NCBI RefSeq assembly: GCF_016907955.1 | Contig: NZ_JAFBCX010000002.1 | Location: 434,001-498,000, forward strand | Direction: 5' to 3' | Origin: Lentzea nigeriaca | GTDB lineage: Bacteria; Actinomycetota; Actinomycetes; Mycobacteriales; Pseudonocardiaceae | DNA length: 64,000 nt | In this document: in pieces, positions 7,036 to 16,129 of the stretch | Numbering within the stretch: position 1 is the stretch's first letter | How the letters are laid out: the number at the start of each line of letters is the position of its first letter | Made by a program: the position numbers and the translations under genes | The notes under the pieces: model-generated | What the model was told of the DNA's origin: nothing | The model's database searches: none | The model's input: only the letters and a program-made list of their open reading frames with translations

Positions 7036-7559
7036 CGTTCTTCCTCCTGGCGCTGGCGATCCTGGTCGCGCCTACGCCGCGCAGGGCGATCGAACGGCTG
7101 AGACCCCAGGCGCACGACCCGCCGCGAAGCGACGCCGCACCCGACGGTCCGTTCGAACGAGCGGCGGCGCTGGATCTCCTGGCCGCCTGTCTGAAGGCCG
7201 GGTTGCCGGTGGCCACGGCGATTCGCGCTGTCGGCATCCGAGAGCTGAGTCGTACGGCCGAACTTCTGGCGCTCGGCGCGGATCCGGAGACGGCCTGGGC
7301 ACCTGCGCTGGATCAGCCCGCGACCGCCGCGCTGGCGAGGGCGGCGAAAAGGACCGCGCGTTCGGGGGCGGCGCTGGCCAGGCAGGCCGCCGAGCTCGCC
7401 GAGCGGACCAGGACCGAGGCCAGGGACCGGGCCGAGGCCGAGGCACAACGGGCCGCGGTCGCGGTGGCGGCACCGCTGGCGCTGTGTTTTCTGCCCGCGT
7501 TCCTGTGCCTCGGTGTCGTGCCGGTGGTGCTGGGGCTGGCCGACCAATTCCTCAAGTGA
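7032..7559 (+). CDS. tadC: TadC-type membrane platform protein
   Basis: Second T2SSF-family platform protein (175 residues), shorter than many TadC but typical of the actinobacterial flp clusters (Rv3657c position). A short N-terminal helix is followed by a cytoplasmic Ala/Arg/Glu-rich F domain (about 40-140) and a strong C-terminal membrane segment (about 145-170). The GTG start sits in the tadB stop as GTGA. The small DUF4244 gene follows after 15 bases. Confidence 0.8.
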   Translation: MTFFLLALAILVAPTPRRAIERLRPQAHDPPRSDAAPDGPFERAAALDLLAACLKAGLPVATAIRAVGIRELSRTAELLALGADPETAWAPALDQPATAALARAAKRTARSGAALARQAAELAERTRTEARDRAEAEAQRAAVAVAAPLALCFLPAFLCLGVVPVVLGLADQFLK

Positions 7560-7574
7560 TGAAAGGCGAATCCG

Positions 7575-7736
7575 ATGGAACTGCTGAAGGACGACAGCGG
7601 CATGAGCACGGTCGAGTACGCGATCGGGACGTTGGCGGTGGCCGCGCTCGCCGGGGTGCTGTACGCGGTTCTCTCCAGTGACTGGATGCAGAACCTGTTG
7701 CAAGGGCTGATACAGCGTGCGCTGTCGTCGGTCTGA
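7575..7736 (+). CDS. DUF4244 Flp-like pilin subunit (53 aa)
   Basis: Small pilin-like protein at the Rv3656c position. It begins MELLKDDSGMSTVEYAIGTL; the GMSTVEYA segment is the prepilin cleavage-type motif, with Glu at position 5 of the mature part. It is followed by one hydrophobic helix and a short amphipathic tail. It is the probable major pilin of this Tad system. An AAAGG lies 10 bases before the ATG. No prepilin peptidase gene is present in the window, so one must be encoded elsewhere. Confidence 0.8.
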   Translation: MELLKDDSGMSTVEYAIGTLAVAALAGVLYAVLSSDWMQNLLQGLIQRALSSV

Positions 7737-8046
7737 TGACCGGGGAATGGTCACAGTGGAGGCAGCGATTGCCGTGTGTGCGCTGCTGGTGGTCATGGCG
7801 TTGGCGGCTGCGGGGCTGACCGCGGTCATCGAGCAGATGAGGTGCACCGACGCGGCGAGAGAGGCGGCGCGGCTCACGGCGCGCGGTGAACGGCAGCGCG
7901 GCGAGGAGGCGGTAGCGCAGATCGCGCCGGGAGCAGGCGTCGCGTTCCGGGCGGAAGGGGACGCCGTGCGGGTCGTCGTGACTAAACGCGGACCGTTGGG
8001 CGTGCCGCTCAGCGCGGAGGCATTCGCCGTGCTGGAGCCGCGATGA
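7717..8046 (+). CDS. tadE: TadE-family pseudopilin
   Basis: Minor pseudopilin of the Tad system. The GTG at 7717 follows CAAGGG and overlaps the DUF4244 gene by 20 bases. This start gives a short basic leader ending DDRG before MVTVEAAIAV, the expected prepilin peptidase site and hydrophobic helix; starting at the ATG at 7747 would remove the leader. It has 109 residues. The C-terminal part contains the AAREAARLTARGE stretch typical of TadE. It ends in ATGA with the next gene. Confidence 0.8.
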   Translation: MRCRRSDDRGMVTVEAAIAVCALLVVMALAAAGLTAVIEQMRCTDAAREAARLTARGERQRGEEAVAQIAPGAGVAFRAEGDAVRVVVTKRGPLGVPLSAEAFAVLEPR

Positions 8047-8468
8047 ACGGTGAAGTGTCTGATGGTGAGCGCGGTTCGGCTGCGGTGAGCGGTGTCGTGG
8101 CGATGTTGTTGCTGATCATCGTCACGATCACCGGTGCGCAGATCGGTGCGGCGCTCGTCGTGCGGCACCGGGTGACCGGTGCGGCCGATCTGGCGGCGCT
8201 CGCCGGTGCCACGAGTCTTGTCGACGGTGATGAAACCGCTTGTGAGCAGGCAAAACGCGTGGCGCAGAGCAACGGTGGTGTGCTCGAAAGCTGCTCGACG
8301 AGCGGTTGGGAAGTGGTTGTGGAGGTGTCGGCGACGACGCCGTTCGGCCCGGTGAGCGCGCGGTCGAGAGCAGGTCCGGCCGAAGATCGAAGCGTTTGGA
8401 GCGCGACGAGCGGTCGCCTCCGGGCGGTGAGCGGACTCACACGGGCGCTCGGACATGCTGAACGGTGA
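8043..8468 (+). CDS. TadE-like secretion-neighbourhood protein (Rv3654c family)
   Basis: 141-residue membrane or secreted protein with a leader ending SDGERGSAAV, then a long hydrophobic helix and the VTGAADLAALAGA motif of the 'helicase/secretion neighbourhood TadE-like' family. Two cysteines (Cys63, Cys81) may form a disulfide. After the RARAGPA-like point where many relatives end, this protein continues about 30 residues. It is the last gene of the tad operon, overlapping tadE by ATGA. Its name in the family reflects frequent closeness to the helicase gene, which is also seen here. Confidence 0.75.
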   Translation: MNGEVSDGERGSAAVSGVVAMLLLIIVTITGAQIGAALVVRHRVTGAADLAALAGATSLVDGDETACEQAKRVAQSNGGVLESCSTSGWEVVVEVSATTPFGPVSARSRAGPAEDRSVWSATSGRLRAVSGLTRALGHAER

Positions 8469-8663
8469 TCGAACTAAACGCTGGGAGTTCAGTGGCTCTT
8501 CCTCGCCGAGGGCGTTCGCCGTCCCGTAGCTACCAGTTGTCGCGACGGGGGTTACCAAGGCTGGGGCTGGTGTCGTTAGTTGTAGTGGCGGCACCGACGC
8601 GGTGTCCCGAGAACCGACACCACGTCGATGTCGAGTCAGAGCCTAGGAAGAAGGCGAAGGAAG

Positions 8664-9284
8664 ATGGATTGGTCGGATAGCTGGCGCGGGGCCTTCCGCA
8701 TCGAACTGCGTGCCGAGGCCGTGAGCCTCGCGTACCGCGGTTGGCCCGTACTGCCCGGCACGTATCCGGCCGGTTCCGAGCAGGGCGTCACCCAGTGGGC
8801 GGGCCGCAGCGGGCTCGAGCTGCACGGGCCCATCCCCGTGCACCGCGACTGGGTGGACCGCATCGGCACGCGTCCCGACCAGGTCGCCACCTGGTGGGCC
8901 GGTCGTTCCTACAGCCTTCTCGTCGCCACCGGCCACGTGGTGGACGCGATCGAGGTCGGCACCGACCTCGGCCGCCGCGCGGCCGTCGCACTGCGGTCGA
9001 TCGGTGTTCCCGTGCCGATCGCCGCGACCCCGTCCGGCCGGTGGATGTTCCTGGTGCGGTCCGGCTCGAAGCTCAACACCGAGCTGGCCGGCAACCAGGA
9101 CGTGCACCACTACGCACAGGGCGAGTACATCCCGCTGCCGCCCACCCCGATGGCGCACGGTGTCGTGCACTGGCGGGTCAAGCCGTCCATCTGCGGCTGG
9201 AACCTGCCGGACGCGCACGTCGTGCAGGACGCACTGGTCGAGGCGCTGCACGTCCCGGCCGGCTTCCAGCTCGAAACCGTCTGA
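8664..9284 (+). CDS. PrimPol-like (bifunctional DNA primase/polymerase N-domain) protein
   Basis: 206-residue protein resembling the stand-alone prim-pol N-terminal domain proteins of actinomycetes. Visible landmarks are AVSLAYRGWPVLPGTY near the N-terminus (the prim-pol 'A-x-x-Y-x-x-x-G-W-x-V-x-P' start), VDAIEVGTDLG (about 94-104), and the PSGRWMFLVRSG segment (about 123-134). The usual DxD-type metal centre is not clearly complete, so catalytic activity is uncertain. The ATG at 8664 follows GAAGGA. It is monocistronic, between the tad operon and a strong hairpin. Confidence 0.65.
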   Translation: MDWSDSWRGAFRIELRAEAVSLAYRGWPVLPGTYPAGSEQGVTQWAGRSGLELHGPIPVHRDWVDRIGTRPDQVATWWAGRSYSLLVATGHVVDAIEVGTDLGRRAAVALRSIGVPVPIAATPSGRWMFLVRSGSKLNTELAGNQDVHHYAQGEYIPLPPTPMAHGVVHWRVKPSICGWNLPDAHVVQDALVEALHVPAGFQLETV

Positions 9285-9835
9285 CACAACTGCACAAGCC
9301 CGGCCGCGCTGGGTGTCGTCGTGGACTCTCCCCGACAACCCCGAAGGCGATGCCCTGCGCGGCCGTTCCACCCCCAGCCCGACCCTGTGATCGGCCTCCG
9401 TACCCCGCACTTCGGGGCCGCGCAGGAACGGGCGAAAAGCCGAACACGCACCCCGAAGGACAGCCTCCCGCAAGTAACGACCGGACCGAGGACGTTAGTG
9501 GCAGGGCAACTGCTCTGCTGCGATCGGCGAAGCCGGCTCCTCCCCGGAGTTCGTCAGCAGACAGTCGACACCGTCGCCTCCCGCGTGTCCTGTCGAGACG
9601 GACAATCAGATTCCGCCGATGTTCCACGGGATCCGGTCGCGAAGCGGTAGCAGGCGGGAACACAGTGTTCGGCACGTGGAGAGCGGCGAGGGGGTACCCG
9701 TGAGCCCCCTCGCCGCCCAGCGTCCTCGGCCCGACCCTGCTCGTGCTACGCGCTCACCGGGTCGGACGCGGTGTCTTCTGGGGCGCCCCCCAGACCCCCG
9801 TGAGTTCGGGGTGCCGGCGCCCTCACGACAACGCG
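9285..9835. other. 551-base gene-free region with a strong bidirectional terminator
   Basis: Between the rightward PrimPol-like gene and the leftward nucleotidyltransferase. No open frame has convincing start and codon bias. The only strong structure is the 12-bp hairpin at 9683-9716; a 5-bp hairpin at 9403-9417 is weak. Confidence 0.6.
9683..9716. terminator. 12-bp perfect hairpin between convergent genes
   Basis: GCGGCGAGGGGG (9683-9694) pairs perfectly with CCCCCTCGCCGC (9705-9716) around a 10-base loop. It lies between convergent genes and lacks a T-run, which is usual for actinomycete I-shaped terminators. Confidence 0.65.
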
Positions 9836-10606
9836 TCAGCCCCACTGCTCGCAGTAGGCCGCGAAAGCCCTGGTCTGCTCCATGCTTCCCGGACGCGGTG
9901 CCGCGTCGGCGTCAAAGCCGAGGTCCCGGTCCTCGATGACCTGCTCGATCAGCGGGTGCCACCGCTGATCGAGCATTTTCAACCCCCACTCCAGCGCTCC
10001 GCGCTTGGATGTCACCTCTGCGGTGTGAAGCGTGTACAGCGTCCGGCAGTACTGAGCGACGATGTAGCGCTGGGTCCACGCGACGCCCATCGGTGCCCAT
10101 GTGCTGATGCCTTCCCAGAGCTGTGGCAGGTCGGCTCGCATCGCCGAGCGCAACGCCGAAGGCGGAACCTCGTCCACCAGCGAGGTGATCGGCGGGCCGT
10201 CCAGCACGATGCCGTGGTTGCGCAGGATCCACCGCGCGTGGGGGCTGTTGCAGTGCGTGTCCCAGATGAGCGTGCGATGGCCGTGGTCGTTGAACAGCCA
10301 CGGAACTCCAAGGCCTGCCACCGAGCGCAGCGACTCGACGTCGGCGTAGGAGCCTTCGATCTCGGTCGACCAGTGGCCTGGCCGCAACGGGATCTCGTCG
10401 TGCAGTGCGCGCAATCCGGCTTCGCGTTCACCGGACGGCAGCTCGGTGCAGGCGACGACGAAGTCGCAGTCGCTGTGGATGTCTCCGGCACCCAGAGCGA
10501 ACGAGCCCTGGATGTACGTCCCGACGTAGGTGGGGCCGAGGATCGAGCGGACCGACGACACCAGGTCGGCCATCAGTGCGTTCAGCTCAGGGAACTGCGT
10601 GGGCAC
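9836..10606 (-). CDS. nucleotidyltransferase-domain protein (aminoglycoside adenylyltransferase-like)
   Basis: 256-residue protein with the minimal nucleotidyltransferase signature: YIQGSFALG followed by SDCDFVV (about 31-52), the GS-x10-DxD pattern of pol-beta-type transferases. The C-terminal half is helical (AQYCRTLYTLHTAEV, EWGLKMLDQRWHPLI), like the ANT(3'')/ANT(9) DUF4111 helical domain. It may adenylylate a small molecule such as an aminoglycoside, but no substrate can be read. The GTG at 10606 is used; Shine-Dalgarno support is poor and downstream starts are possible. Confidence 0.65.
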   Translation of the reverse strand: MPTQFPELNALMADLVSSVRSILGPTYVGTYIQGSFALGAGDIHSDCDFVVACTELPSGEREAGLRALHDEIPLRPGHWSTEIEGSYADVESLRSVAGLGVPWLFNDHGHRTLIWDTHCNSPHARWILRNHGIVLDGPPITSLVDEVPPSALRSAMRADLPQLWEGISTWAPMGVAWTQRYIVAQYCRTLYTLHTAEVTSKRGALEWGLKMLDQRWHPLIEQVIEDRDLGFDADAAPRPGSMEQTRAFAAYCEQWG

Positions 10607-10638
10607 CGCCGCACCGTAGCCGGGCGGAGCCGGACGAG

Positions 10639-12936
10639 TCAGGCGATTTTGCCCAGCACGACGTCCAGCACCAGCACGGCGCCCGCCTTGTCCAGCGGTT
10701 CGTTGCCGTTGCCGCACTTGGGGGACTGCACGCACGACGGGCAGCCCATCAGGCAGGAGCAGGAGCTGATCGCCGACCGCGTCGCCGACAGCCAGGCCCG
10801 CAACGCCGAGTGGCCGCGGTCCGCGAAACCCGCACCGCCGGGGTGACCGTCGTGCACGAACACCGTCGGCATCCCGGTGTCCGGGTGCACGGCGGTCGAC
10901 ACGCCGCCGATGTCCCACCTGTCGCACGTCGCGAACAGCGGCAGCAGACCGATGGCCGCGTGCTCGGCGGCGTGCAGCGCTCCGGGGATCCGCTTCGCCT
11001 CCACACCCGCGTCGAACAGCAGCGACTCGTCGACGGTGTACCAGACGGCGCGGGTCTGCAGCGTCTGCTCCGGCAGGTCGAGCGGGATCTGGTCGAGCAC
11101 CACCCCGGACGGCAGCCGTCGCAGGTAACCGACGACCTGCGTCGTCACCTCCACCTCGCCCAGGCACACCGACACACCGCCGAAGTCGGCGCGTTCGACC
11201 TCGCGCACCACCGTGATGTCGACGCAGTCGCGCGGCTGCGTCGTCCACTCCGGGTCTTCGCGGTGCACCATCGCGAGACCGCTCTCCAGATCGAGTTCAT
11301 CGACCACGTACGCGCGGCCCTGGTGCAGGTAGACGGCACCCGGATGCACCTGCCAGCAGGCGGATCCGGGGTCGACGGTGCCGAGCATGCGGCCCGAGTC
11401 GGCCTCCACGACGGCCACCTGATCGCCGCCGGAGCCGCGGATGTCCACGCCGGCGTGCGGTCTGTCGTGCGATGCCCAGTACCAGCCGGCGGGCCGCTTG
11501 CGCAGCAGCTTCTCCGCCACCAGTTCGGCGAGCACCGCCTCGGCCAATGGGCCGCCGAAGTCGGCGAGGCAGTCCGGTGTCAACGGCATCTCGGACGCGG
11601 CACACGCCAGCTGCGGGCCCAGCACGTAGGGGTTCAACGGGTCCAGCACCGTCGCCTCGACCGGCCGGTCCAGCACCGCGGCGGGGTTGTGCACCAGGTA
11701 CGTGTCCAACGGGTCGTCGCGTGCCACGAACACGACAAGAGCGCTGTCGCCGGACCGACCTGCCCGGCCTGCCTGCTGCCAGAAGGACGCCAGGGTGCCG
11801 GGGAAACCGGCCACCACCACGGCATCGAGCCCGGCGATGTCGACGCCGAGCTCCAGCGCGTTCGTCGTGGCCACGCCCAGCAGATCGCCCGTGGACAGCG
11901 CCTTCTCCAGCGCGCGACGCTCCTCCGGCAGGAACCCGCCGCGGTAGGCGGCCACGCGGGACGGCAGCTCACTGTCCACTTCGGACAGAATTCGCTGGGC
12001 GCCCAGAGCGGTCAGCTCCGCGCCGCGTCGTGAGCGCACGAAGGCGAGCGACCGTGCGCCCTCGACCACCAGGTCGGCCAGGATCCGCGCCGTCTCCGCA
12101 CCGGCCGAACGCCGGACGGGCGCACCGTTCTCGCCCTCCAGCGAGGTCAGCGGCGGCTCCCACAACGCGACGGTCCGCGAAGCACGCGGCGAGAAGTCGT
12201 CCACGACAGCGGAAACCGGAACACCGAGCAGCCTTTCCGCCGACGAAGAAGGATCAGCCACAGTGGCCGATGCCAGAACGAAGATCGGATCCGCGCCGTA
12301 TTTCCTGGCGACCCGTCGCAACCGCCGCATCAACAACGCCACGTGCGAACCGAAAACACCGCGGTAGGAATGGCACTCGTCGATCACGACGTACTTCAGC
12401 CGGCGGAAGAACCGCAGCCATTTCGGGTGCTGCGGCAGGATTCCGCGGTGCAGCATGTCCGGGTTGGTGAAGACCCAGTTGGCGTGCGCCTTGACCCAGT
12501 CGCGTTCGGCCATCGGGGTGTCACCGTCGTAGGCCGCCGCGCGGATCCCCTTGATCCCGAGCTCGTCGAGCGCGCGGAGCTGGTCCGCCCCAAGGGCTTT
12601 GGTCGGTGACAGGTACAGCGCTGTGGCCTTCGTGTCCGCCAAAAGAGTGGAAAGCACGGGAAGTTGGTAGGCGAGCGACTTGCCCGAGGCGGTTCCCGTC
12701 GCGAGCACCACGTGCTTGCCGGACCACGCCAGCGACGCCGCCTCGACCTGGTGCCGCCACGGCTCTCGCACACCGGTCTCGGTGAACGCCGCGACCACCT
12801 GCCCGGCCGCCCACGAGGGCCATTCGACGTGATCAGCCTGCCGCAACGGGAGATCACGTGCGTGTGTGAGAGGCGACTCCCCGGCGGGTACCCCCGCCAG
12901 CACGCGGTCCAGCAACCGCCGTCCCTGATCCACCAC
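10639..12936 (-). CDS. DEAD/DEAH-box helicase with DUF1998 (MrfA/YprA/Rv3649-like)
   Basis: Superfamily 2 helicase of about 765 residues. It has Walker A ATGTASGKS, motif II DECH, motif III SAT, and motif VI QQAGRAGRSG, then the C-terminal DUF1998 domain ending in the zinc-type cysteine cluster CSCLMGCPSC and KCGNGN. B. subtilis MrfA, of this family, repairs mitomycin C damage with the exonuclease MrfB; no mrfB is seen here. The GTG at 12936 is chosen (a second GTG is at 12933) because homologous sequence begins VDQGRRLLDRVLAG. There is no strong Shine-Dalgarno. In mycobacteria the same helicase lies in the topA-tad interval. Confidence 0.88.
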   Translation of the reverse strand: MVDQGRRLLDRVLAGVPAGESPLTHARDLPLRQADHVEWPSWAAGQVVAAFTETGVREPWRHQVEAASLAWSGKHVVLATGTASGKSLAYQLPVLSTLLADTKATALYLSPTKALGADQLRALDELGIKGIRAAAYDGDTPMAERDWVKAHANWVFTNPDMLHRGILPQHPKWLRFFRRLKYVVIDECHSYRGVFGSHVALLMRRLRRVARKYGADPIFVLASATVADPSSSAERLLGVPVSAVVDDFSPRASRTVALWEPPLTSLEGENGAPVRRSAGAETARILADLVVEGARSLAFVRSRRGAELTALGAQRILSEVDSELPSRVAAYRGGFLPEERRALEKALSTGDLLGVATTNALELGVDIAGLDAVVVAGFPGTLASFWQQAGRAGRSGDSALVVFVARDDPLDTYLVHNPAAVLDRPVEATVLDPLNPYVLGPQLACAASEMPLTPDCLADFGGPLAEAVLAELVAEKLLRKRPAGWYWASHDRPHAGVDIRGSGGDQVAVVEADSGRMLGTVDPGSACWQVHPGAVYLHQGRAYVVDELDLESGLAMVHREDPEWTTQPRDCVDITVVREVERADFGGVSVCLGEVEVTTQVVGYLRRLPSGVVLDQIPLDLPEQTLQTRAVWYTVDESLLFDAGVEAKRIPGALHAAEHAAIGLLPLFATCDRWDIGGVSTAVHPDTGMPTVFVHDGHPGGAGFADRGHSALRAWLSATRSAISSCSCLMGCPSCVQSPKCGNGNEPLDKAGAVLVLDVVLGKIA

Positions 12937-13149
12937 GAGGCGAGCTTTGCACACGACACCGACACTTCGGCCCGCGTGGTGGACTTCCTGCGCAGATAAC
13001 GGTGTGTGCACGGATCGGGACACTTCGTTGCCTCGTTGCAACCAACCCCTAGACTCCCCGCTCATCGCATCCAATGAGGGATGCGTCACGTCGCGCGAGG
13101 GCGGCTGGTCTGCCTTGGCGCTGCACATGGCAACTCACCAGGAGGACGG

Positions 13150-15462
13150 ATGTCCCGGCAATTCCTCGCGGAGAGCCTCGAGCTCTCCGGAGGCCATCGC
13201 GGTGTCGTAGCCGCGGTCGCCGTGGTCGCCCTGGCTGCTCTCGGCGTCGGTTATCTCCTGCTCAAGGAGGTGCTGGCCGCAGGCCAGGGCACCCCCAAGA
13301 TGCAGGACATCGCCAAGGCGGTTCAGGAGGGCGCAGCGGCCTACCTCAACAGGCAGTTCCGCACGCTCGGCATTTTCGTCGTGATCGTGTTCGTGCTGTT
13401 GTTCGCGCTACCGGCAGATGATCTCGCCGAACGAATCGGCAGGTCGTTGTTCTTCGTCGTCGGTGCGGCGTTCTCGGCGACGATCGGCTACCTGGGCATG
13501 TGGTTGTCCACGCGCGCCAACGTACGTGTCGCCGCCGCCGCGAACGAAACGGAAGGCGGTCGCGAAAAGGCGATGCGCGTCGCGTTCCGCACCGGCGGTG
13601 TCGTCGGCATGACCACGGTCGGCCTCGGCCTCTTCGGTGCCGCGCTGGTCGTGCTCGTGTACGCCGGTCAGGCCCCGAAGGTCCTGGAGGGCTTCGGTTT
13701 CGGTGCCGCGCTGCTCGCGATGTTCATGCGTGTCGGTGGCGGCATCTTCACCAAGGCCGCCGACGTCGGCGCCGACCTGGTCGGCAAGGTCGAGCAGAAC
13801 ATCCCCGAGGACGACCCCCGCAACGCCGCCACCATCGCGGACAACGTGGGCGACAACGTCGGTGACTGCGCCGGTATGGCCGCGGACCTCTTCGAGTCCT
13901 ACGCCGTCACCCTGGTCGCGTCGCTCATCCTCGGCACCGCCGCGTTCGGTGCGCAGGGCCTGCTGTTCCCGCTGATCGTTCCCGCGATCGGTGTGCTGAC
14001 CGCGGTCGTCGGTGTCTACACGACGAGCGCGAAGTCGGGGGAAAGCGGCCTGACCGCCATCAACCGCTCCTTCTACATCTCCGCGGTCATCTCCGCGGTG
14101 CTGTGCACGATCGCGGCGTTCGTGTTCCTGCCGAGCTCGTTCGGCGACCTCGACGGCATCAGCGACTCGATCAAGGCCACCAGCGGCAACCCGGCGCTGA
14201 TCGCGTCCGTCGCGGTGATCATCGGCATCGTGCTGGCCGGCGTCATCCTGTGGCTGACCGGCTACTTCACCGGCACCGACCACAAGCCGGTCAAGGAGGT
14301 CGGCAAGACCTCGCTGACCGGTGCGGCCACGGTGATCCTGTCCGGTATCTCCGTCGGTTTCGAGTCGGCCGTCTACACGGCGCTGGTGATCGGTGCGGCC
14401 GTCTACGGCGCGTTCCTGCTCTCGGGTTCGGTCGTGGTCGCGCTGTTCGCGATCGCGCTGGCCGGTTGTGGTCTGCTCACGACCGTCGGTGTCATCGTCG
14501 CGATGGACACCTTCGGCCCGGTCTCCGACAACGCGCAGGGCATCGCCGAGATGTCCGGCGACGTGCACGGCGAGGGCGCGCAGATCCTCACCGAGCTCGA
14601 CGCGGTCGGCAACACCACCAAGGCCATCACCAAGGGCATCGCGATCGCGACCGCCGTGCTCGCCGCGACGGCGCTGTTCGGCTCCTACCGCGACGCGATC
14701 GAGCAGGCCATCGTCAAGGTCGGCAACCTCCCAGGCGACCTGCCCGTGTCGTTCACCAACCTGGTGTTCAGCCCGAACGTCCTCGTCGGTCTCGCCATCG
14801 GCGCGGCTGTCGTCTTCATGTTCTCGGGTCTCGCGGTCAACGCCGTGACGCGCGCCGCCGGTGCCATCGTGTTCGAGGTGCGCCGTCAGTTCCGCGACAA
14901 CCCCGGCATCATGGACGGCACCGTCAAGCCGGAGTACGGCAAGGTCGTCGACATCTGCACCAAGGACTCGCTGCGCGAGCTCGCGACGCCGGGTCTGATG
15001 GCCGTGCTCGCCCCGATCGCCGTCGGCTTCGGCCTCGGCGTCGGCCCGCTGGCCGGTTACCTGGCGGGTGCGATCGCGACCGGCACGCTCATGGCGGTCT
15101 TCCTGGCCAACTCCGGTGGTGCCTGGGACAACGCCAAGAAGCTGGTCGAGGACGGCAACCACGGTGGCAAGGGCTCCGACGCCCACGCCGCGACGGTCAT
15201 CGGCGACACCGTCGGCGACCCGTTCAAGGACACCGCCGGCCCGGCCATCAACCCGTTGATCAAGGTCATGAACCTGGTCTCGGTGCTGATCGCGCCGGCC
15301 ATCGTCACCTTCTCCATCGGCAGCGCCGCGTCCGACGCGATCCGCATCGCGATCGCCGTGGTCGCAGCGCTGATCATCGTCGGTGCGATCGTCGTGTCGA
15401 AGCGTCGCGGCACCGCGATCGCCGACGCGCCCGCGGAGACCGTGAGCAACGGCGCCGCGTAG
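13150..15462 (+). CDS. hppA: H+-translocating pyrophosphatase, K+-independent type
   Basis: Integral membrane proton pump that couples pyrophosphate hydrolysis to proton export. It has 770 residues and about 16 predicted membrane helices. The substrate site DVGADLVGKVE lies at about 205-215, followed by EDDPRN; further Asp-rich motifs are DNVGDNVGD and, near the C-terminus, GDTVGDPFKDTAGP. The GNTTKA segment at about 487-492 has Lys at the position that distinguishes K+-independent from K+-dependent enzymes (Ala in the latter). The ATG at 13150 follows AGGAGG by 4 bases. A 13-bp hairpin follows the stop. A soluble ppa is also encoded in this window. Confidence 0.95.
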   Translation: MSRQFLAESLELSGGHRGVVAAVAVVALAALGVGYLLLKEVLAAGQGTPKMQDIAKAVQEGAAAYLNRQFRTLGIFVVIVFVLLFALPADDLAERIGRSLFFVVGAAFSATIGYLGMWLSTRANVRVAAAANETEGGREKAMRVAFRTGGVVGMTTVGLGLFGAALVVLVYAGQAPKVLEGFGFGAALLAMFMRVGGGIFTKAADVGADLVGKVEQNIPEDDPRNAATIADNVGDNVGDCAGMAADLFESYAVTLVASLILGTAAFGAQGLLFPLIVPAIGVLTAVVGVYTTSAKSGESGLTAINRSFYISAVISAVLCTIAAFVFLPSSFGDLDGISDSIKATSGNPALIASVAVIIGIVLAGVILWLTGYFTGTDHKPVKEVGKTSLTGAATVILSGISVGFESAVYTALVIGAAVYGAFLLSGSVVVALFAIALAGCGLLTTVGVIVAMDTFGPVSDNAQGIAEMSGDVHGEGAQILTELDAVGNTTKAITKGIAIATAVLAATALFGSYRDAIEQAIVKVGNLPGDLPVSFTNLVFSPNVLVGLAIGAAVVFMFSGLAVNAVTRAAGAIVFEVRRQFRDNPGIMDGTVKPEYGKVVDICTKDSLRELATPGLMAVLAPIAVGFGLGVGPLAGYLAGAIATGTLMAVFLANSGGAWDNAKKLVEDGNHGGKGSDAHAATVIGDTVGDPFKDTAGPAINPLIKVMNLVSVLIAPAIVTFSIGSAASDAIRIAIAVVAALIIVGAIVVSKRRGTAIADAPAETVSNGAA

Positions 15463-15472
15463 TTCCGGCCCC

Positions 15473-15513
15473 GGTCGGGGTACGTTCGGGTATCCCCCCG
15501 ACGTACCCCGACC
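15473..15513 (+). terminator. 13-bp hairpin after hppA
   Basis: GGTCGGGGTACGT (15473-15485) pairs perfectly with ACGTACCCCGACC (15501-15513), loop 15 bases. It ends 14 bases before the next start, so it probably separates hppA from the lipoprotein gene but could also affect that gene's leader. Confidence 0.6.
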
Positions 15514-15527
15514 TAGGAGTTGACGAC

Positions 15528-16100
15528 ATGAGGCTCCGCCTCATCGCCAGTGCCGCTGTCACCGCCTGCGCGCTCGCCGGGTGCACCAACGGCGGCAACT
15601 CCGGCACCACATCGACGCCGACCAGCGGCGCGACCAGCCCCGAGGCCGTCGCCTACATGGACAAGGTGTGCGGCGCCGCGTCCGAGTTCGCCAAGGTCGA
15701 GAAGACCGCCCCGAAGCTCGACGCGGGCGACTCCGCCAAGCTCAAAGCCGACATGGCCGCCTACATGGGCCAGCTCGCCGACGCGTTCACCAAGTCGGCG
15801 ACCGGCCTCAAGAACGTCGGCCCGTCGCCCGTCGCCGGTGGTGAGGAAGCCGTCAACAAGATGGCTGAGGCCTTCACCTCCCTGGGCACGGTCTTCGCCG
15901 ACGCCAAGACCAAGGTCGAGCAGGCCGACGCGAACAACGCCACCGGAGGCCTGCAGGCCGCGGGAGAGGCCATCGCCAAGCTCTCGGAGCTCGCCGACCC
16001 GCTGCGCGACCTCAAGGCCGTTCCCGAGCTGCAGAAGGCGACGCAGAGCGCGCAGAAGTGCCAGGACATGCAGCGCCTCAACATCACGCCGACGAGCTGA
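15528..16100 (+). CDS. lipoprotein A of a tandem three-gene family
   Basis: 190-residue predicted lipoprotein. The signal peptide ends in the lipobox LAGC with Cys19, followed by a Ser/Thr/Gly linker. The mature domain begins AYMDKVCGAASEF and is Ala/Lys-rich and helical; a second Cys near the C-terminus (AQKCQDM) could pair with the first. The next two genes share the 'x-x-D-K-V-C-G' start and final Cys. The ATG follows TAGGAG. Function unknown; it is probably displayed on the outer face of the membrane. Confidence 0.8.
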   Translation: MRLRLIASAAVTACALAGCTNGGNSGTTSTPTSGATSPEAVAYMDKVCGAASEFAKVEKTAPKLDAGDSAKLKADMAAYMGQLADAFTKSATGLKNVGPSPVAGGEEAVNKMAEAFTSLGTVFADAKTKVEQADANNATGGLQAAGEAIAKLSELADPLRDLKAVPELQKATQSAQKCQDMQRLNITPTS

Positions 16101-16129
16101 GCGAGGCCGTTCGGAGTAACTTTCGCCCC

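Noticed and set aside
8465..8680. 71-codon frame after the tad operon
   Set aside because: No ribosome-binding site, no domain, and poor codon bias; it overlaps the true PrimPol-like start region.
9403..9417. Short CCCCG/CGGGG hairpin
   Set aside because: Only 5 bp, no T-run, and not placed after a gene.
13408..15186. Long minus-strand open frame inside hppA
   Set aside because: Shadow frame of a verified H+-pyrophosphatase; composition is Asp/Arg/Glu repeats typical of reverse-strand readings.
14103..15520. Rightward open frame overlapping hppA in another frame and running into lipoprotein A
   Set aside because: Only its last third, from the ATG at 15528, has a real start and a lipobox; the first part is a shadow.
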